A stretch of 64,000 nt of DNA from Candidatus Poribacteria bacterium (GTDB taxonomy: Bacteria > Poribacteria > WGA-4E > PCPOR2b). The DNA is taken from the NCBI GenBank assembly GCA_022822005.1, contig JAJECO010000008.1, positions 124,001-188,000 of the forward strand, written 5' to 3'. The stretch's first letter is position 1; every line of letters begins with the position of its first letter. Positions 42,122 to 51,800 of this stretch are shown here, one piece after another. Under the pieces are notes generated by a model. The model was not told the DNA's origin. It made no database searches and was given only the letters and a program-made list of their open reading frames with translations. Both the position numbers and the translations under genes were made by a program.

Positions 42122-42739
42122 ATGAAGATAAAGTTTATCGGCATTTTCCTGTTAGCCCTACTGTTGATCCTGGGATTGCTCCAGATTGAAGCAATTGGAA
42201 ACTTAAATCCAATCTTCCACTCTATCGCCGTATCGGTCCGTCAAATGGTGGATTGGGTGTTGGCTGCATATTCGCCAAACATGATTATTTTGAGAGGCGA
42301 ACCGGAGTTACTCAATGTTGACACAGTGCAGGATTACTTTCCAAACTATGTGCAGAAATCGACAACCCCGCAGCACAATAAAGCAGATGCAACATGGAAT
42401 GAACAGGCAGGTGTGAAGGGTTCAATGTGGGATCTTTCAGGAGAAGATTTCAGCAATACGTCGCAGATCTCTCCGACAGAGGAGTCAGCAAGTAGGAGAT
42501 TGCAACTTTTACAAGAAATCACCGAGCCAGCGGACCCGGTGACCGATCTTTTTCCCGAGACTGAGTGGTATGACGGAGTTGACTTGGATGCGTACGACTT
42601 CACAGAGCTACTGACAACGGAGGAGCCAAAGGACGGAGTTCAACCAACTGACACATTGGATTCAGATGTTGTCCAACCCCTGCTTAACGAGATAAAATCA
42701 CAGATAGATCAGAAATTAAAGTCAGAAGATCTGAGGTAA
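42122..42739 (+). CDS. Membrane-anchored protein of unknown function
   Basis: A 205-residue protein with one N-terminal hydrophobic segment (IKFIGIFLLALLLILGLLQI) and an acidic, low-complexity soluble part rich in Asp, Glu and Thr. No known domain is recognised. GAAGGGGG precedes the ATG. It is followed on the same strand by a lipoprotein gene at 42866, so both may belong to an envelope function. The AT-rich sequence at 42005-42026 upstream (TATCATATATATATATTAG) could hold a promoter, but no fixed -35 fits. Confidence 0.6.
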   Translation: MKIKFIGIFLLALLLILGLLQIEAIGNLNPIFHSIAVSVRQMVDWVLAAYSPNMIILRGEPELLNVDTVQDYFPNYVQKSTTPQHNKADATWNEQAGVKGSMWDLSGEDFSNTSQISPTEESASRRLQLLQEITEPADPVTDLFPETEWYDGVDLDAYDFTELLTTEEPKDGVQPTDTLDSDVVQPLLNEIKSQIDQKLKSEDLR

Positions 42740-42865
42740 CATAGGAAGAGTGTAGATAGTTCGGACAATTTTTCAGGCATACCAAGCCACGTGAAATTTG
42801 TCGTTAGATGAACCTTGACTTTTCCCAACAGATCGGTTATCCTCTTGGAGCAGGGAGGAGACATT

Positions 42866-44272
42866 TTGACCGGTTTTTTTACCAATTTAGAAAAACAGTG
42901 GCAGCTTTGTAAATCGGGTCCTCTTTATAACTTAAAGGGGACTTTCTATTTTTATTTGGGTTTTGGCGTCCTATTGCTGTGGATTTCTGGCTGTAATTTC
43001 CCCGGCGGCCAAAACCGTGACATCCCACAAATTCAACTTACCATACAGAACACCCTACCAATCAAGCGCGTCAATGTGCCAATTGTGTTGTCGCTCGCCG
43101 AATTGAAAGCGGTTGCCTCCAACTTTTCATTTAACGCCTATCTGGTCGTCTCAGGGCAGGCACCCGTCGAAGTCGAAATTCCGAGCCAAGCCGATGATAC
43201 AAATTACGATGGCCACAGAGACGCGTTAGTCTTTTTCGTAGACCTTGAACCACAAGAGACCAAGAGCGTCAGGATCCGGTATGCCCCTGATAACGAGATA
43301 TCGGTCACGCTTGGATTCACTCCGCGGACACGAGCGGGGATATTCCCGGAGTTAGGGGGATTTGCCGTGCTGGAATCAGAGTGGGCTGTCTACCTTCTCC
43401 ATCCTAACGGCTCAATCGATAGCTACGGCAAGAAAACCAAAGGGCTATTCCTTGACCAGTTCGTCCGGCAGCGCAGGACTCCGTCAGCTTCCGATGAGGA
43501 GATTTTGACGCCACTGTTCACAGCAGAAGCGGCGAGCAACGGGCCCGGATTCGGGCTTTGGGATACGGAAACGGGGACGCTAATATCTCCTGAAGATCAG
43601 AGGGATTATGTGCGGATTGTCGCTGATGGACCGATGAGATCCGTCGTGCAGCGGATTATACCCGATTGGGTCTTGTCGTCAGGCAGAACGGTTTCTCTCA
43701 CGTCAACCTATTCGATTTATGCCGGACATCAATGGACAGAACATCATATCCAGACTCAAGGGTTAGGAGACGGGCATCGCATAGCGATCCGCCTGCCGGA
43801 CCGAGGAGTCGCCCCGGTCAGAAATGAGAAAGATGGCTGGGTATGGAGTTGGGAAACGGAGGCGCAAACCGACCGTGAGATGGGGTTTGGTGTTATCTAC
43901 CCGGCAGATGGGTTCGAGACGTTCTTAGGATCAGAGGCGGGAAACACTATATTAATGAAGCCTGATCAGCATGATGAAGTTTACTACCGATTTGCCACCG
44001 CTTTGGGAGTAGAAGAAGAGGTTGAAACCGCGACACAGGGAATGGTTGACAGCGTAGAGCGTCGAGACCAATCACCCCCCGATGAAAAAGAGGTTGGAGT
44101 AGCGACGCAGCAAACGGTTGACGGCATAGAGCGTCCAAACGAATCACCGCCCGCTAAAAAAGAGGTTGGAATAGCAACACAGGAAGCCTTTGAGAAGTAC
44201 GTTCAGGCGATGGCGACGGAAATCCAAACACCGCCGGTGATTCAATTCACACCACAAGAAACGAAGGAGTAA
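42866..44272 (+). CDS. Lipoprotein with DUF4861-like region and internal 24-residue repeats
   Basis: A TTG start at 42866 has GGGAGGAG five bases before it. The long signal ends in LLWISGC, a lipobox. The mature part resembles DUF4861: IQLTIQNTLPIKRVNVPIVL, DALVFFVDLEPQETKSVRI, GFGLWDTETGTLISPEDQRD and YSIYAGHQWTEHHIQTQG segments, a beta-rich fold seen with polysaccharide-utilisation genes. Near the C-terminus a 24-residue unit (EVETATQGMVDSVERRDQSP and variants) occurs twice plus a part. The function is probably glycan binding or lyase-like, which is inference. Confidence 0.68.
   Translation: MTGFFTNLEKQWQLCKSGPLYNLKGTFYFYLGFGVLLLWISGCNFPGGQNRDIPQIQLTIQNTLPIKRVNVPIVLSLAELKAVASNFSFNAYLVVSGQAPVEVEIPSQADDTNYDGHRDALVFFVDLEPQETKSVRIRYAPDNEISVTLGFTPRTRAGIFPELGGFAVLESEWAVYLLHPNGSIDSYGKKTKGLFLDQFVRQRRTPSASDEEILTPLFTAEAASNGPGFGLWDTETGTLISPEDQRDYVRIVADGPMRSVVQRIIPDWVLSSGRTVSLTSTYSIYAGHQWTEHHIQTQGLGDGHRIAIRLPDRGVAPVRNEKDGWVWSWETEAQTDREMGFGVIYPADGFETFLGSEAGNTILMKPDQHDEVYYRFATALGVEEEVETATQGMVDSVERRDQSPPDEKEVGVATQQTVDGIERPNESPPAKKEVGIATQEAFEKYVQAMATEIQTPPVIQFTPQETKE
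44018..44185 (+). repeat. 72-bp in-frame tandem repeat
   Basis: Units start at 44018, 44090 and (partial) 44162, each beginning GAGGTTG and reading ExxxATQxxVDxxERxxxSPPxxK. The 72-bp period keeps the frame. Confidence 0.88.
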
Positions 44273-44291
44273 AGCCGAAAGGAGTTAAACC

Positions 44292-44891
44292 GTGTTCAAT
44301 AAGGAGGAATGCTTAGACATTATCGCGAAGCACCGCACAGACGAGGTTGTCGTTGCAACGATGGGGGTTACTGTGCCTTGGGGACAGATTTCAGACCATC
44401 CGCTCGACTATGCATCTGTCGGTAGTGCGATGGGCCACGCAGCGGACTTCGGATTGGGAATTGCACTGGCAAGACCGGACAAGAAGGTGCTCGTCCTCAA
44501 CGGAGATGGTAGCATGTTGATGTGTTTAGGAACATTAGCAACAGTAACCGCGTTGCAGAAACCGGCGCAGAATTTCTATCTCTTTGTATGCGAAAATGGC
44601 TCGTACGAGGTAACGGGGAATCAACCCATTCCGGGCGGACAGAATTTCAGTTTTACGACCATTGCACGCGGCGCAGGATTCGAGAAGTTCCATGAATTCG
44701 AGGATGCCGCATCATTAGATGAATCGCTGTCATCGATTTTAGCGGAGGCAGGACCGACCCTCATCAATCTCAAACTTGCCCTTGCCAATGAACCTCCACC
44801 GAGTCGAAGTGCGGAACACGCTGTGCGTTTCTTGCGTCCGACACTCGCAGGATCTACGCACGAATTGCGACAGGCGTTAGAGACAGAGTAA
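44292..44891 (+). CDS. TPP-binding half-subunit (ComE / phosphonopyruvate-decarboxylase C-terminal type)
   Basis: A 199-residue protein holding only the pyrophosphate-binding domain of TPP decarboxylases: ASVGSAMGHAADFGLGIALA, then the TPP motif LNGDGSMLMC to CENGSYEVTG. In ComDE-type sulfopyruvate decarboxylases the pyrimidine domain is a separate subunit; none is seen adjacent. The partner may be encoded elsewhere. A GTG start with GGAG before it is used. It follows the lipoprotein by about 20 bp, a surprising pairing. Confidence 0.8.
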   Translation: MFNKEECLDIIAKHRTDEVVVATMGVTVPWGQISDHPLDYASVGSAMGHAADFGLGIALARPDKKVLVLNGDGSMLMCLGTLATVTALQKPAQNFYLFVCENGSYEVTGNQPIPGGQNFSFTTIARGAGFEKFHEFEDAASLDESLSSILAEAGPTLINLKLALANEPPPSRSAEHAVRFLRPTLAGSTHELRQALETE

Positions 44892-44941
44892 CTTAGCGAC
44901 AGGCGTCGCCGGGTAGGCGGCCCCGATGCGCACCAGGATAT

Positions 44942-46141
44942 CTACTGTTTCAATTCATCGGTGTTATTTCGGATCTTGTGAAACGCCTCCAAGATGTGCT
45001 CCATATCGTCCACACCGCCTAAGAACAGTGCGTGGGTAAGGCTGCAAACCTCTTCTGCATAAACCCGCTCCGCATTGGGGCAATATACCTTACTGTAATC
45101 GATCTCCTCTTCATAGAGCGAGCCCTTTCGTGCGCTGCCAAGCTGGTCGAAGAAGTCCATGTCGGCGAAGGGACCTTCTTGGTAGATAGGTTGACCGTGC
45201 GCACCCACGCCACCCGGTACGCCTTCTGCATTGAGAGCCTCCAAAAATCGGCTCCTTGGAACGCCCTCGAACTCGTCCGGGATGTATCGAAAATCCCAAT
45301 AGTAGAAGCACCATCGCGTGACACGGTCATCCCGCGGAATCGGATCAACCCCCTTGATCGCTTTCATCCCTGCAACGAGGTGGGCGGTGTTTTGTTCCCG
45401 CGTCTCGACCTGCGCATCCAACCGTTCCAGTTGACATAGCAGCAGCGCGGCTTGGAGGTTAGTCATCCGCATGTTGAGATTCGCGAAACGAGCGGCGTTT
45501 TCCGCAAGCTCTTGGTCATTCGTGAGCACCATACCGCCCTCTCCGCAGGTGAGCGTTTTCCCAATTTGGAAGCTAAATGTGCCCAGATGACCGATTGAAC
45601 CAACCCCCTTACCTCGCCACTGTGAGCCGTGTGCGTGTGCACAATCCTCAATGACCCGAAGACCATGCCTGTCGGCAATCTCCATGATGGCATCCATATC
45701 CGCCGGATACCCGCCGTTGTGGACGGGAATGATGGCTTTCGTCCGGGGCGTTATGGCAGCTTCAACCGCTTCGGGGCTGATATTATAAGTGAGCGGGTCA
45801 ATATCAACCATGACCGGCACTGCGTTGACCAGTACCACCGACGTAGCTGTAGCGACAAAAGTCAATGCCGGAACGATAACCTCATCCCCCGCGTTCACAC
45901 CCGCGGCTTTTAAGACGCATTGTAGTGCGACTGTGCCATTTGCCAAAGGAACGGCGTACTTGGCATCCTGGTAGGCTGCGAACGCTTCGCCCACTTCGGC
46001 AACTTTGTCACGGCAATTCCATTCTCCGCTGTGCAGGACCTCCAAAAGCGCCTTTTCTTCGCTCTCGCCAAAGATGGGCCACCTTTTTCCCAGCGTGCTT
46101 TTGACGACCGGTTCTCCTCCATTCAACGCCAGCACTCCCAT
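44942..46141 (-). CDS. DegT/DnrJ/EryC1 family PLP aminotransferase
   Basis: A fold-type I aminotransferase of 399 residues. The family runs NGTVALQCVLKAAGVNAGDE, VPALTFVATA, VEAAITPRTKAIIPVHNGG, VIEDCAHAHGSQW and the lysine loop FSFQIGKTLTCGEGGMVLT are all present. Members aminate keto sugars of cell-surface glycans or antibiotics, or act as dehydratases. GGAGG precedes the ATG. It shares its strand with a beta-helix protein, so surface-sugar synthesis is likely but the substrate is unknown. Confidence 0.9.
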   Translation of the reverse strand: MGVLALNGGEPVVKSTLGKRWPIFGESEEKALLEVLHSGEWNCRDKVAEVGEAFAAYQDAKYAVPLANGTVALQCVLKAAGVNAGDEVIVPALTFVATATSVVLVNAVPVMVDIDPLTYNISPEAVEAAITPRTKAIIPVHNGGYPADMDAIMEIADRHGLRVIEDCAHAHGSQWRGKGVGSIGHLGTFSFQIGKTLTCGEGGMVLTNDQELAENAARFANLNMRMTNLQAALLLCQLERLDAQVETREQNTAHLVAGMKAIKGVDPIPRDDRVTRWCFYYWDFRYIPDEFEGVPRSRFLEALNAEGVPGGVGAHGQPIYQEGPFADMDFFDQLGSARKGSLYEEEIDYSKVYCPNAERVYAEEVCSLTHALFLGGVDDMEHILEAFHKIRNNTDELKQ

Positions 46142-46168
46142 ATAAGTCCTCCGATTCCACGTTTGTTG

Positions 46169-47362
46169 TTATTTTCTTTGGATTTCTCCATCCAGATTTC
46201 TCTCCAGCCGATTCCCTTCCAGTTTCACCCGCTTTGCCTTCGTCCCAATCACGACGCCGAAGCGTTGCGTTGGATCGCCGATCTCCGACTGATTGCCGAT
46301 CTCGTTGTCGACAATCATTGTGTCGTTGGTCTCGCCATCAATGTAGATACCGCTGCCCTCTCCGTTCGTGCCGTTGTTGTAGATTTTGTTGCCTTCCAGC
46401 CGATTTCGATGGCCGCCCGTGTACTCCGGCTCGTTTCGGAAGTAGACACCGTGGTTCACATTGCCAACCACCGTATTGCCGCGCAGGAGGTTATCCGAAT
46501 CTTTATGACCGATAGAAATTCCATATCTACCGTTGCCCCGAAGCTCATTTCCTTCAAAAGTCCCGTGACGCACTCGCCAGCAGAGGAATAGACCATCGTC
46601 ACTATTTTCGCAAGCGGTGTTGTTCCGTATGGTTGGACGCTGTGAGCCGCTGCCGGGGTGGAAGCCCAAGCCTGCGTTACGATGGGAGGCGCAATTTTCG
46701 ATCGAGATGTCGTTGCTTTGTTGGAAACTGAATCCGTCGCCGTTATAGTCGTGGACGGTACAACTATGGATGTATGAATTGTTGACACGAAAAAAGAAAA
46801 TGCCGGCACCGCGACAGCCGTTCAGGTGCGCGTTGTTCGCTCGATTTCCATCAACCGTTATACCTTCGATGCGTATATTTTCGGCATAATAGCTACTGAT
46901 GAGCGGGAACGTGTTTTTGGCGAGCGCGTTATTCTGCACCATACAGTCGGCTTGAAGCGGACTATTGATGATAAAGGTGTTCTCATCCACGCGAGCGACA
47001 ATCGTTCCGACCGTGGTATGAAAGCCGCCGGAACGATCGTCTTGCACAGTTACACCCATCCCGACTTTAAACCCTGAACTATCTTCAACCGTGATCTGTT
47101 CTTCGCCGTAATCGCCATCCGTAGCCAACCGGGAGATATGTCCGCTCCCTTTGCGCAAGATTGTGCCTTTTCCCGCGCCAATCACCGTGACATTGCTGCG
47201 CAGGTGCAGTGAATCCTCCATCTCATAGATCCCGGCACCAATATATACAGTCCCACCGCCCAATCCTGAGATATAGTCCACCGCCGCCTGCAATACGTAA
47301 TTATCTGAGCCGACAATGTCCGCGTTTTCAACGCCAACGGTAATTGTTACACCTTTCTTCAT
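46169..47362 (-). CDS. Right-handed parallel beta-helix protein (pectate-lyase-like)
   Basis: A 397-residue PbH1 repeat protein: LQAAVDYISGLGGGTVYIGA, then repeated coils such as ISIENCASHRNAGLGFHPGS, NNTACENSDDGLFLC, LRGNGRYGISIGHKD and GNKIYNNGTNGEGSGIYI. Such helices bind or cleave polysaccharides or act as epimerases. No signal peptide is seen at the ATG (GAGGGGT before it), so export is not evident. It follows the ADH gene and precedes the DegT gene on the same strand, a possible shared transcript. Confidence 0.85.
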   Translation of the reverse strand: MKKGVTITVGVENADIVGSDNYVLQAAVDYISGLGGGTVYIGAGIYEMEDSLHLRSNVTVIGAGKGTILRKGSGHISRLATDGDYGEEQITVEDSSGFKVGMGVTVQDDRSGGFHTTVGTIVARVDENTFIINSPLQADCMVQNNALAKNTFPLISSYYAENIRIEGITVDGNRANNAHLNGCRGAGIFFFRVNNSYIHSCTVHDYNGDGFSFQQSNDISIENCASHRNAGLGFHPGSGSQRPTIRNNTACENSDDGLFLCWRVRHGTFEGNELRGNGRYGISIGHKDSDNLLRGNTVVGNVNHGVYFRNEPEYTGGHRNRLEGNKIYNNGTNGEGSGIYIDGETNDTMIVDNEIGNQSEIGDPTQRFGVVIGTKAKRVKLEGNRLERNLDGEIQRK

Positions 47363-47413
47363 AATTACCCCTCAATGCCCAACGATGACACTAGGATTAA
47401 GCAGCGAAAGAAC

Positions 47414-48451
47414 TTACTGACACAGATGCACTTTGATCGCGCCGGAGCGTTTGTCGGCAGAAATCCTGAATGCTTCAACAACGTCCTCCAATGGATAGCG
47501 ATGGGTTACCAGTTTGGTCGCATCGACCTTGCCGGACGAGATGAGCTCGATCGCTGCATCGAAATCGGTGTCCATGCCGGTGAAACCGTAGCAGTTTGAG
47601 CCAATGACGCTTGCCTCCGACCAGACGATGCGGCTCAGATCCACTTCCAGTGGCTCAAAGTATCCACCCACCAACACAACTGTCCCGTGGCGTCGGACGA
47701 TGCTCATCGCATCATTAAAATTTGGCCCGGTCCCAACGCTCTCAATCACAGCGTCCATCCCCAAACCACTCGTCAAGTCATCGACATATTCTTTGAGATC
47801 CATGTCACCGATGGTAACCACATGGTCAGCCCCCAACTCCTTTGCCAGTTGAGCTTGCTGATCGTACTTGACGGTGATTAAGGTTTCTTTGGCACCTGCA
47901 GCGACCGCCGCTGCCAATGCAAACTGTCCGATGGTTCCACCACCAATGATTGCCACCCGGTCCTGATAGGTTGCCTTCGATAGCCCAACAGCGCGATAGG
48001 AGACGGCAAGCGGCTCGACCAAAGCCCCCTCCTCAAAAGTCATGCTTTCCGGTAGCTTAAAGAGCCCTGAGATATGGGCATTTGTGTACTCCGCGAAGCC
48101 GCCGTGTGCATTGTGTGAAATCCATTGGCGTTCCGAACAGTGATTGTAATACCCCTTTCGACAGTGGAGGCAGCGTCCGCAGTGCGAGAAAAACTCGATG
48201 GCGACCTTATCACCCGGCTGGAGTTCTGTAACCCCTTCACCTAGTTCGATGACAGTGCCACAGGTTTCGTGACCGGCGGCATTGGTATGCGATTGATCCC
48301 ATTCACCAAAATAGCTATGCAGGTCGCTGCCACAGATTCCGGTTTGTTTGGTATCGATCCCAACGTATCCCGGCGCGGGAGGCGTGTATTCTACCTCTTG
48401 GATACCAATCTGCTCAATGCCTGTGTAAATCGCGGCTTTCATTGTAGTCAT
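47414..48451 (-). CDS. Zinc-dependent medium-chain alcohol/polyol dehydrogenase
   Basis: An MDR enzyme of 345 residues. Catalytic zinc ligands are C40 (GICGSDLH) and H61/E62 (GHETCG); the structural zinc site is C91, C94, C97 and C105 in CGRCLHCRKGYYNHC; the Rossmann motif is VAIIGGGTIGQFALA. Sorbitol, threonine or butanediol dehydrogenases have this plan. GGAGAAA precedes the ATG. A regulator gene starts 14 bp beyond its upstream side, and the beta-helix gene is downstream. Confidence 0.92.
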   Translation of the reverse strand: MTTMKAAIYTGIEQIGIQEVEYTPPAPGYVGIDTKQTGICGSDLHSYFGEWDQSHTNAAGHETCGTVIELGEGVTELQPGDKVAIEFFSHCGRCLHCRKGYYNHCSERQWISHNAHGGFAEYTNAHISGLFKLPESMTFEEGALVEPLAVSYRAVGLSKATYQDRVAIIGGGTIGQFALAAAVAAGAKETLITVKYDQQAQLAKELGADHVVTIGDMDLKEYVDDLTSGLGMDAVIESVGTGPNFNDAMSIVRRHGTVVLVGGYFEPLEVDLSRIVWSEASVIGSNCYGFTGMDTDFDAAIELISSGKVDATKLVTHRYPLEDVVEAFRISADKRSGAIKVHLCQ

Positions 48452-48464
48452 GGCAATTTCTCCT

Positions 48465-49823
48465 TTAGCGTTTTATATCATACTGCCGCATTTTGCGATG
48501 TAGGTTTGTGCGTTCAATGCCAAGCTGCTTAGCAGTTTCGGTGATATTCCAGTCGTTCGTCTCCAAGCAGTTTCGGATAAAGCGGTGCTCAAATTCGTTT
48601 TTTGCCTCTCTAAGTGGTGTCTCTGTATCGATCTGAGATGGATCAACGCTACGATTGAGTTCCGGAGGTAAGTCGCCAACTTCAATGGTTTCACGGGGAC
48701 ACAAGATGACAAGCCGTTCTACCATGTTGCGAAGTTCTCGAACATTGCCGGGCCAGCTATACCCGTTCAGCACCTTCAGCACGTTTTCGTGTATCGTCAT
48801 ATTCGGTTTCTGATTTTCTCCGCAGAAGCGAGACAAAAAATGCTCGATCAGCAGAGGGAGATCTGTAACCCGCTCGCGCAAAGGCAGCATATGGAGAGGC
48901 ACGACATTTAATCGGTAGTAGAGATCTTCGCGAAAATTGTCGCTCTGAATTTCTTCTTGCAAGTCTTTGTTCGTCGCAGAAACGACACGCACATCAACAT
49001 GAATCGTTTGCCCGCCGCCGACCCGCTCAAATTCTTGTTCCTCAAGAACACGGAGCACCTTCGCCTGCGTCGATGGGCTCATATCGGCAATTTCGTCGAG
49101 AAAGATTGTGCCGCCATCAGCCTGCTCAAATTTTCCAAGTCGCCGGGCTAGTGCACCGGTGAATGCGCCACGTTCATGACCGAACAGTTCGGATTCAATG
49201 AGATCTTGGGGGATAGCTGCACAATTCACTTTGACAAAAGCGGCTTTATGACGTGGACTGAGTTGGTGAATGGCGTAGGCAACCAACTCCTTCCCGGTTC
49301 CGCTTTCGCCGGTAATGAGGACGCGTCCATTGGTTGGGGCAACCTGTCGAATTTTTGTCAAAATTTCTTGGATTTGCTGGCTAGTGCCAATAATCGGGCG
49401 CTCAAAATCGCCGCTTTCCTCTGCTATTCGTGTGTTCCTGCGCTCAACTTTCTGGATAACTTCTGCCACTTTGTTTAGTATAATATGGAGTGAAAGCGGC
49501 TTTCCCAAGAAGTCAAGTGCCCCCATGCTCCCAGCCTCCAACGCGAGTTCAAATGTGCCGTGGCCGGTGATCATGATGACTTCGGTGTCGGGGGATATCT
49601 GCTTAATCCGTCGCAGTGTCTCAAGCCCGTCAAATCCGCCGGGCATCAAGATGTCCAGAAACACCAAGTCGATCTGCTCACTTGCAACACAGCGAATACC
49701 GGCTTCACCATTAGGAGCAGTTAGGGCGTTGTATCCCTCATCCTGCAGAATATCTTGTAGCGATTCACAAATACTGGCTTCATCGTCAATGATTAATATG
49801 TTTGGCTTAAACTGTTGTGTCAT
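48465..49823 (-). CDS. NtrC-family sigma-54-dependent response regulator
   Basis: Domains in order: receiver (phosphoacceptor D57 in LVFLDILMPGG), AAA+ with Walker A GESGTGKE (172-179), GAFTGA sigma-54 contact loop (219-224), and a Fis-type HTH at the C-terminus (ITETAKQLGIERTNLHRKMR). It activates sigma-54 promoters when phosphorylated. No histidine kinase gene is adjacent, so it is an orphan; it lies upstream of, and points toward, the dehydrogenase gene at 47414-48451. Its targets are unknown. Confidence 0.95.
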   Translation of the reverse strand: MTQQFKPNILIIDDEASICESLQDILQDEGYNALTAPNGEAGIRCVASEQIDLVFLDILMPGGFDGLETLRRIKQISPDTEVIMITGHGTFELALEAGSMGALDFLGKPLSLHIILNKVAEVIQKVERRNTRIAEESGDFERPIIGTSQQIQEILTKIRQVAPTNGRVLITGESGTGKELVAYAIHQLSPRHKAAFVKVNCAAIPQDLIESELFGHERGAFTGALARRLGKFEQADGGTIFLDEIADMSPSTQAKVLRVLEEQEFERVGGGQTIHVDVRVVSATNKDLQEEIQSDNFREDLYYRLNVVPLHMLPLRERVTDLPLLIEHFLSRFCGENQKPNMTIHENVLKVLNGYSWPGNVRELRNMVERLVILCPRETIEVGDLPPELNRSVDPSQIDTETPLREAKNEFEHRFIRNCLETNDWNITETAKQLGIERTNLHRKMRQYDIKR

Positions 49824-50495
49824 GACATAAACTCAAGATATCCTCTTTACCTTTAATAGACAACACCGGTATACTGTAAGGAATAATGGAAATCGGACAA
49901 AATTTTCGGAACTTGGGACACTTTTCAGCGAGTTACCTGGAAACCAAATCGCGATTGAGTCCGTTGGGTTAGTAGTGAAGCCTATTGTCGCTCCATTGGT
50001 CGAAATGCGGAGATTTTCCTATTTGGTGTGGCTCCGGTTCCTGAATATCGCCAGCGGTCCACCGACTTCGCAATTTCTTCCGCAGGAAAACGTTGAAGTG
50101 CTACCGCTGTTGCAAAGAGAAAATCGCGTTAGAGGCACGTTTGCTTTCTACTCGGATTTAGTATCGACCAAAAAAATCTATTATTTCTGTCTTAAATGGT
50201 CCTGTATTCGGGTAAACCTCTGGAATTTTGGCACGTCTTTATGCTATCATAGCATAATTGGGCGCGCCAATCCAACGGAATTGCAGAAGATATCCCCCAG
50301 TTTAATTGGCTTAGGATTCAGGGGAAATCGCCTCACCTTCACCACCAACCAATCCTCTCTTGTGCACGCTCAACCGTATCATAGAGGCACCCTGGTAGCG
50401 CTTCAAACCATTTTCGGAATAGCATAGCCAAAAACAACGAATCTGTCAACGAAATGGTGAAGTGTTGATGTACAATCCACGTTACTTTTTTACTT
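49824..50495. other. Long intergenic region between divergent genes
   Basis: 672 bp between the NtrC-type regulator and the serine hydrolase, which point away from each other. A GTG-initiated frame (49975-50427) has no family resemblance and probably is not a gene. TTTGGCACGTCTTTATGC at about 50227 looks like a sigma-54 site but its GG-GC spacing is one base too long. No repeat family seen elsewhere occurs here. Confidence 0.6.
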
Positions 50496-51761
50496 ATGTC
50501 GAGAATACGCACACAATTATTCATCTGTAGTTTAATCAGTATCTTACTTCCTGTATCTGTGTCATTTGCAGCCAGAACCTATGATGTAAGTTATTCTTGG
50601 GGGAGGAAGCAGCAGAACGCGAAAGTATACGCCGATAAGGTTAAGCAGGCGTTGGGACCGACTATCGCGAAGCGGATCAAAGTCGTGAATCGTAGAGGTC
50701 GGTACGGTGTGATCTATGATCGGAACGGCAGTTATGATGAGGTTCTTCAGGAGGCAGCACACCATGCGCAATTGCTTCATCAGGCAGGTGTAACGAAAAA
50801 AAGAGGGCATGAAGCAGCGCACCCAATTCCGAATCGAGATTACTCTGCCCGCCCGAGGACTACACCGAGCAATCCAACTCCTGCACTGCAAAGACCGACC
50901 CCGCTGCAATTCGACATCACCCTGGATTCCAACCTTGAAGCGGAGATTGATCGATACATCAAGGGGTTGCGGTTCAAAGGCGTTCTTGCAAACACAGACC
51001 AAACCAGCTTTGTCGTCTACGATGTGACTAAGCAGAAAAAGGTAGTTTCAATCAATGAAGACCAAACCATGATGGCGGCTTCGTTAATCAAGAACTTTAT
51101 AATGCTCGCTTACTTCCACGAAGTAAAATATAAACGGCTTGAGCATACCAACAAGAATCGCCGCCAGCTCCGCTTGATGATTCAAAAAAGCGCGAATACA
51201 TCGACCAACTATTTTATCAGACTGCTTGGCGGTCCGAGTGGTGTGGAGCGCATCTTAAAATGGAACTATCCCTATTTCAAGAAGACTCGCATCGTTGAAT
51301 ATATTCCCGCTGGCGGTAGAACTTACCGTAATATGACCTCGGCACACGAACTGAATGTGTTCTACAACCAGTTGTGGCTGGGGAACCTGCCGTATTCAAA
51401 CAAGATGAAATATTATCTGGGCCTTCCGAACGGCGATCGTATGCACGATAAAACATGCATTCCGTCAAATGTCCGTGTATACCACAAAACCGGGACGGTC
51501 TATGGCTTGGTTGGCGATAGTGGCATTTTGGCAATCATTGATTCGCAGGGTAAACAGCGGGCTTATATCTTTACTGGCCTGATCGAGGATAGGACCAAAA
51601 CCAGCAATCGCAACCGCTCTGAGGCTTTTTGGTCATGGGTGGGACGCCGCTCGGATACATTGCGGCGCGTATCGGAAGCGGTTTACGAGTACATCTACGA
51701 GGTCCATTACGGCGGGCAATTTGACTGTCGTCGCCATGCAGGGCAGCACTTGAAGCGCTGA
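50496..51761 (+). CDS. Secreted serine hydrolase (class A beta-lactamase fold) with N-terminal SPOR-like segment
   Basis: A signal peptide (CSLISILLPVSVSFAA) is followed by a short SPOR-like domain (about 28-98) and a low-complexity linker. The C-terminal domain carries the SxxK pair S196/K199 in AASLIKNFIM, an SxN at 232-234 in KSANTSTNYF, and KTG at 331-333 in YHKTGTVYG. This is the class A beta-lactamase/penicillin-recognising set. With the SPOR-like part it may act on peptidoglycan; antibiotic hydrolysis is possible. No ribosome-binding site is apparent. Confidence 0.83.
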   Translation: MSRIRTQLFICSLISILLPVSVSFAARTYDVSYSWGRKQQNAKVYADKVKQALGPTIAKRIKVVNRRGRYGVIYDRNGSYDEVLQEAAHHAQLLHQAGVTKKRGHEAAHPIPNRDYSARPRTTPSNPTPALQRPTPLQFDITLDSNLEAEIDRYIKGLRFKGVLANTDQTSFVVYDVTKQKKVVSINEDQTMMAASLIKNFIMLAYFHEVKYKRLEHTNKNRRQLRLMIQKSANTSTNYFIRLLGGPSGVERILKWNYPYFKKTRIVEYIPAGGRTYRNMTSAHELNVFYNQLWLGNLPYSNKMKYYLGLPNGDRMHDKTCIPSNVRVYHKTGTVYGLVGDSGILAIIDSQGKQRAYIFTGLIEDRTKTSNRNRSEAFWSWVGRRSDTLRRVSEAVYEYIYEVHYGGQFDCRRHAGQHLKR

Positions 51762-51800
51762 TCGCAGAAACGCTTCCATGTTGGCGGGACAATACTACCT

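Noticed and set aside
50227-50244. Sigma-54-like promoter TTTGGCACGTCTTTATGC near an NtrC-type regulator
   Set aside because: The GG-to-GC spacing is 11 rather than the invariant 10 bases, and it is 250 bp from the next gene.
49975-50427. 150-residue frame upstream of the serine hydrolase
   Set aside because: GTG start without ribosome-binding site, irregular composition, no recognisable domain.
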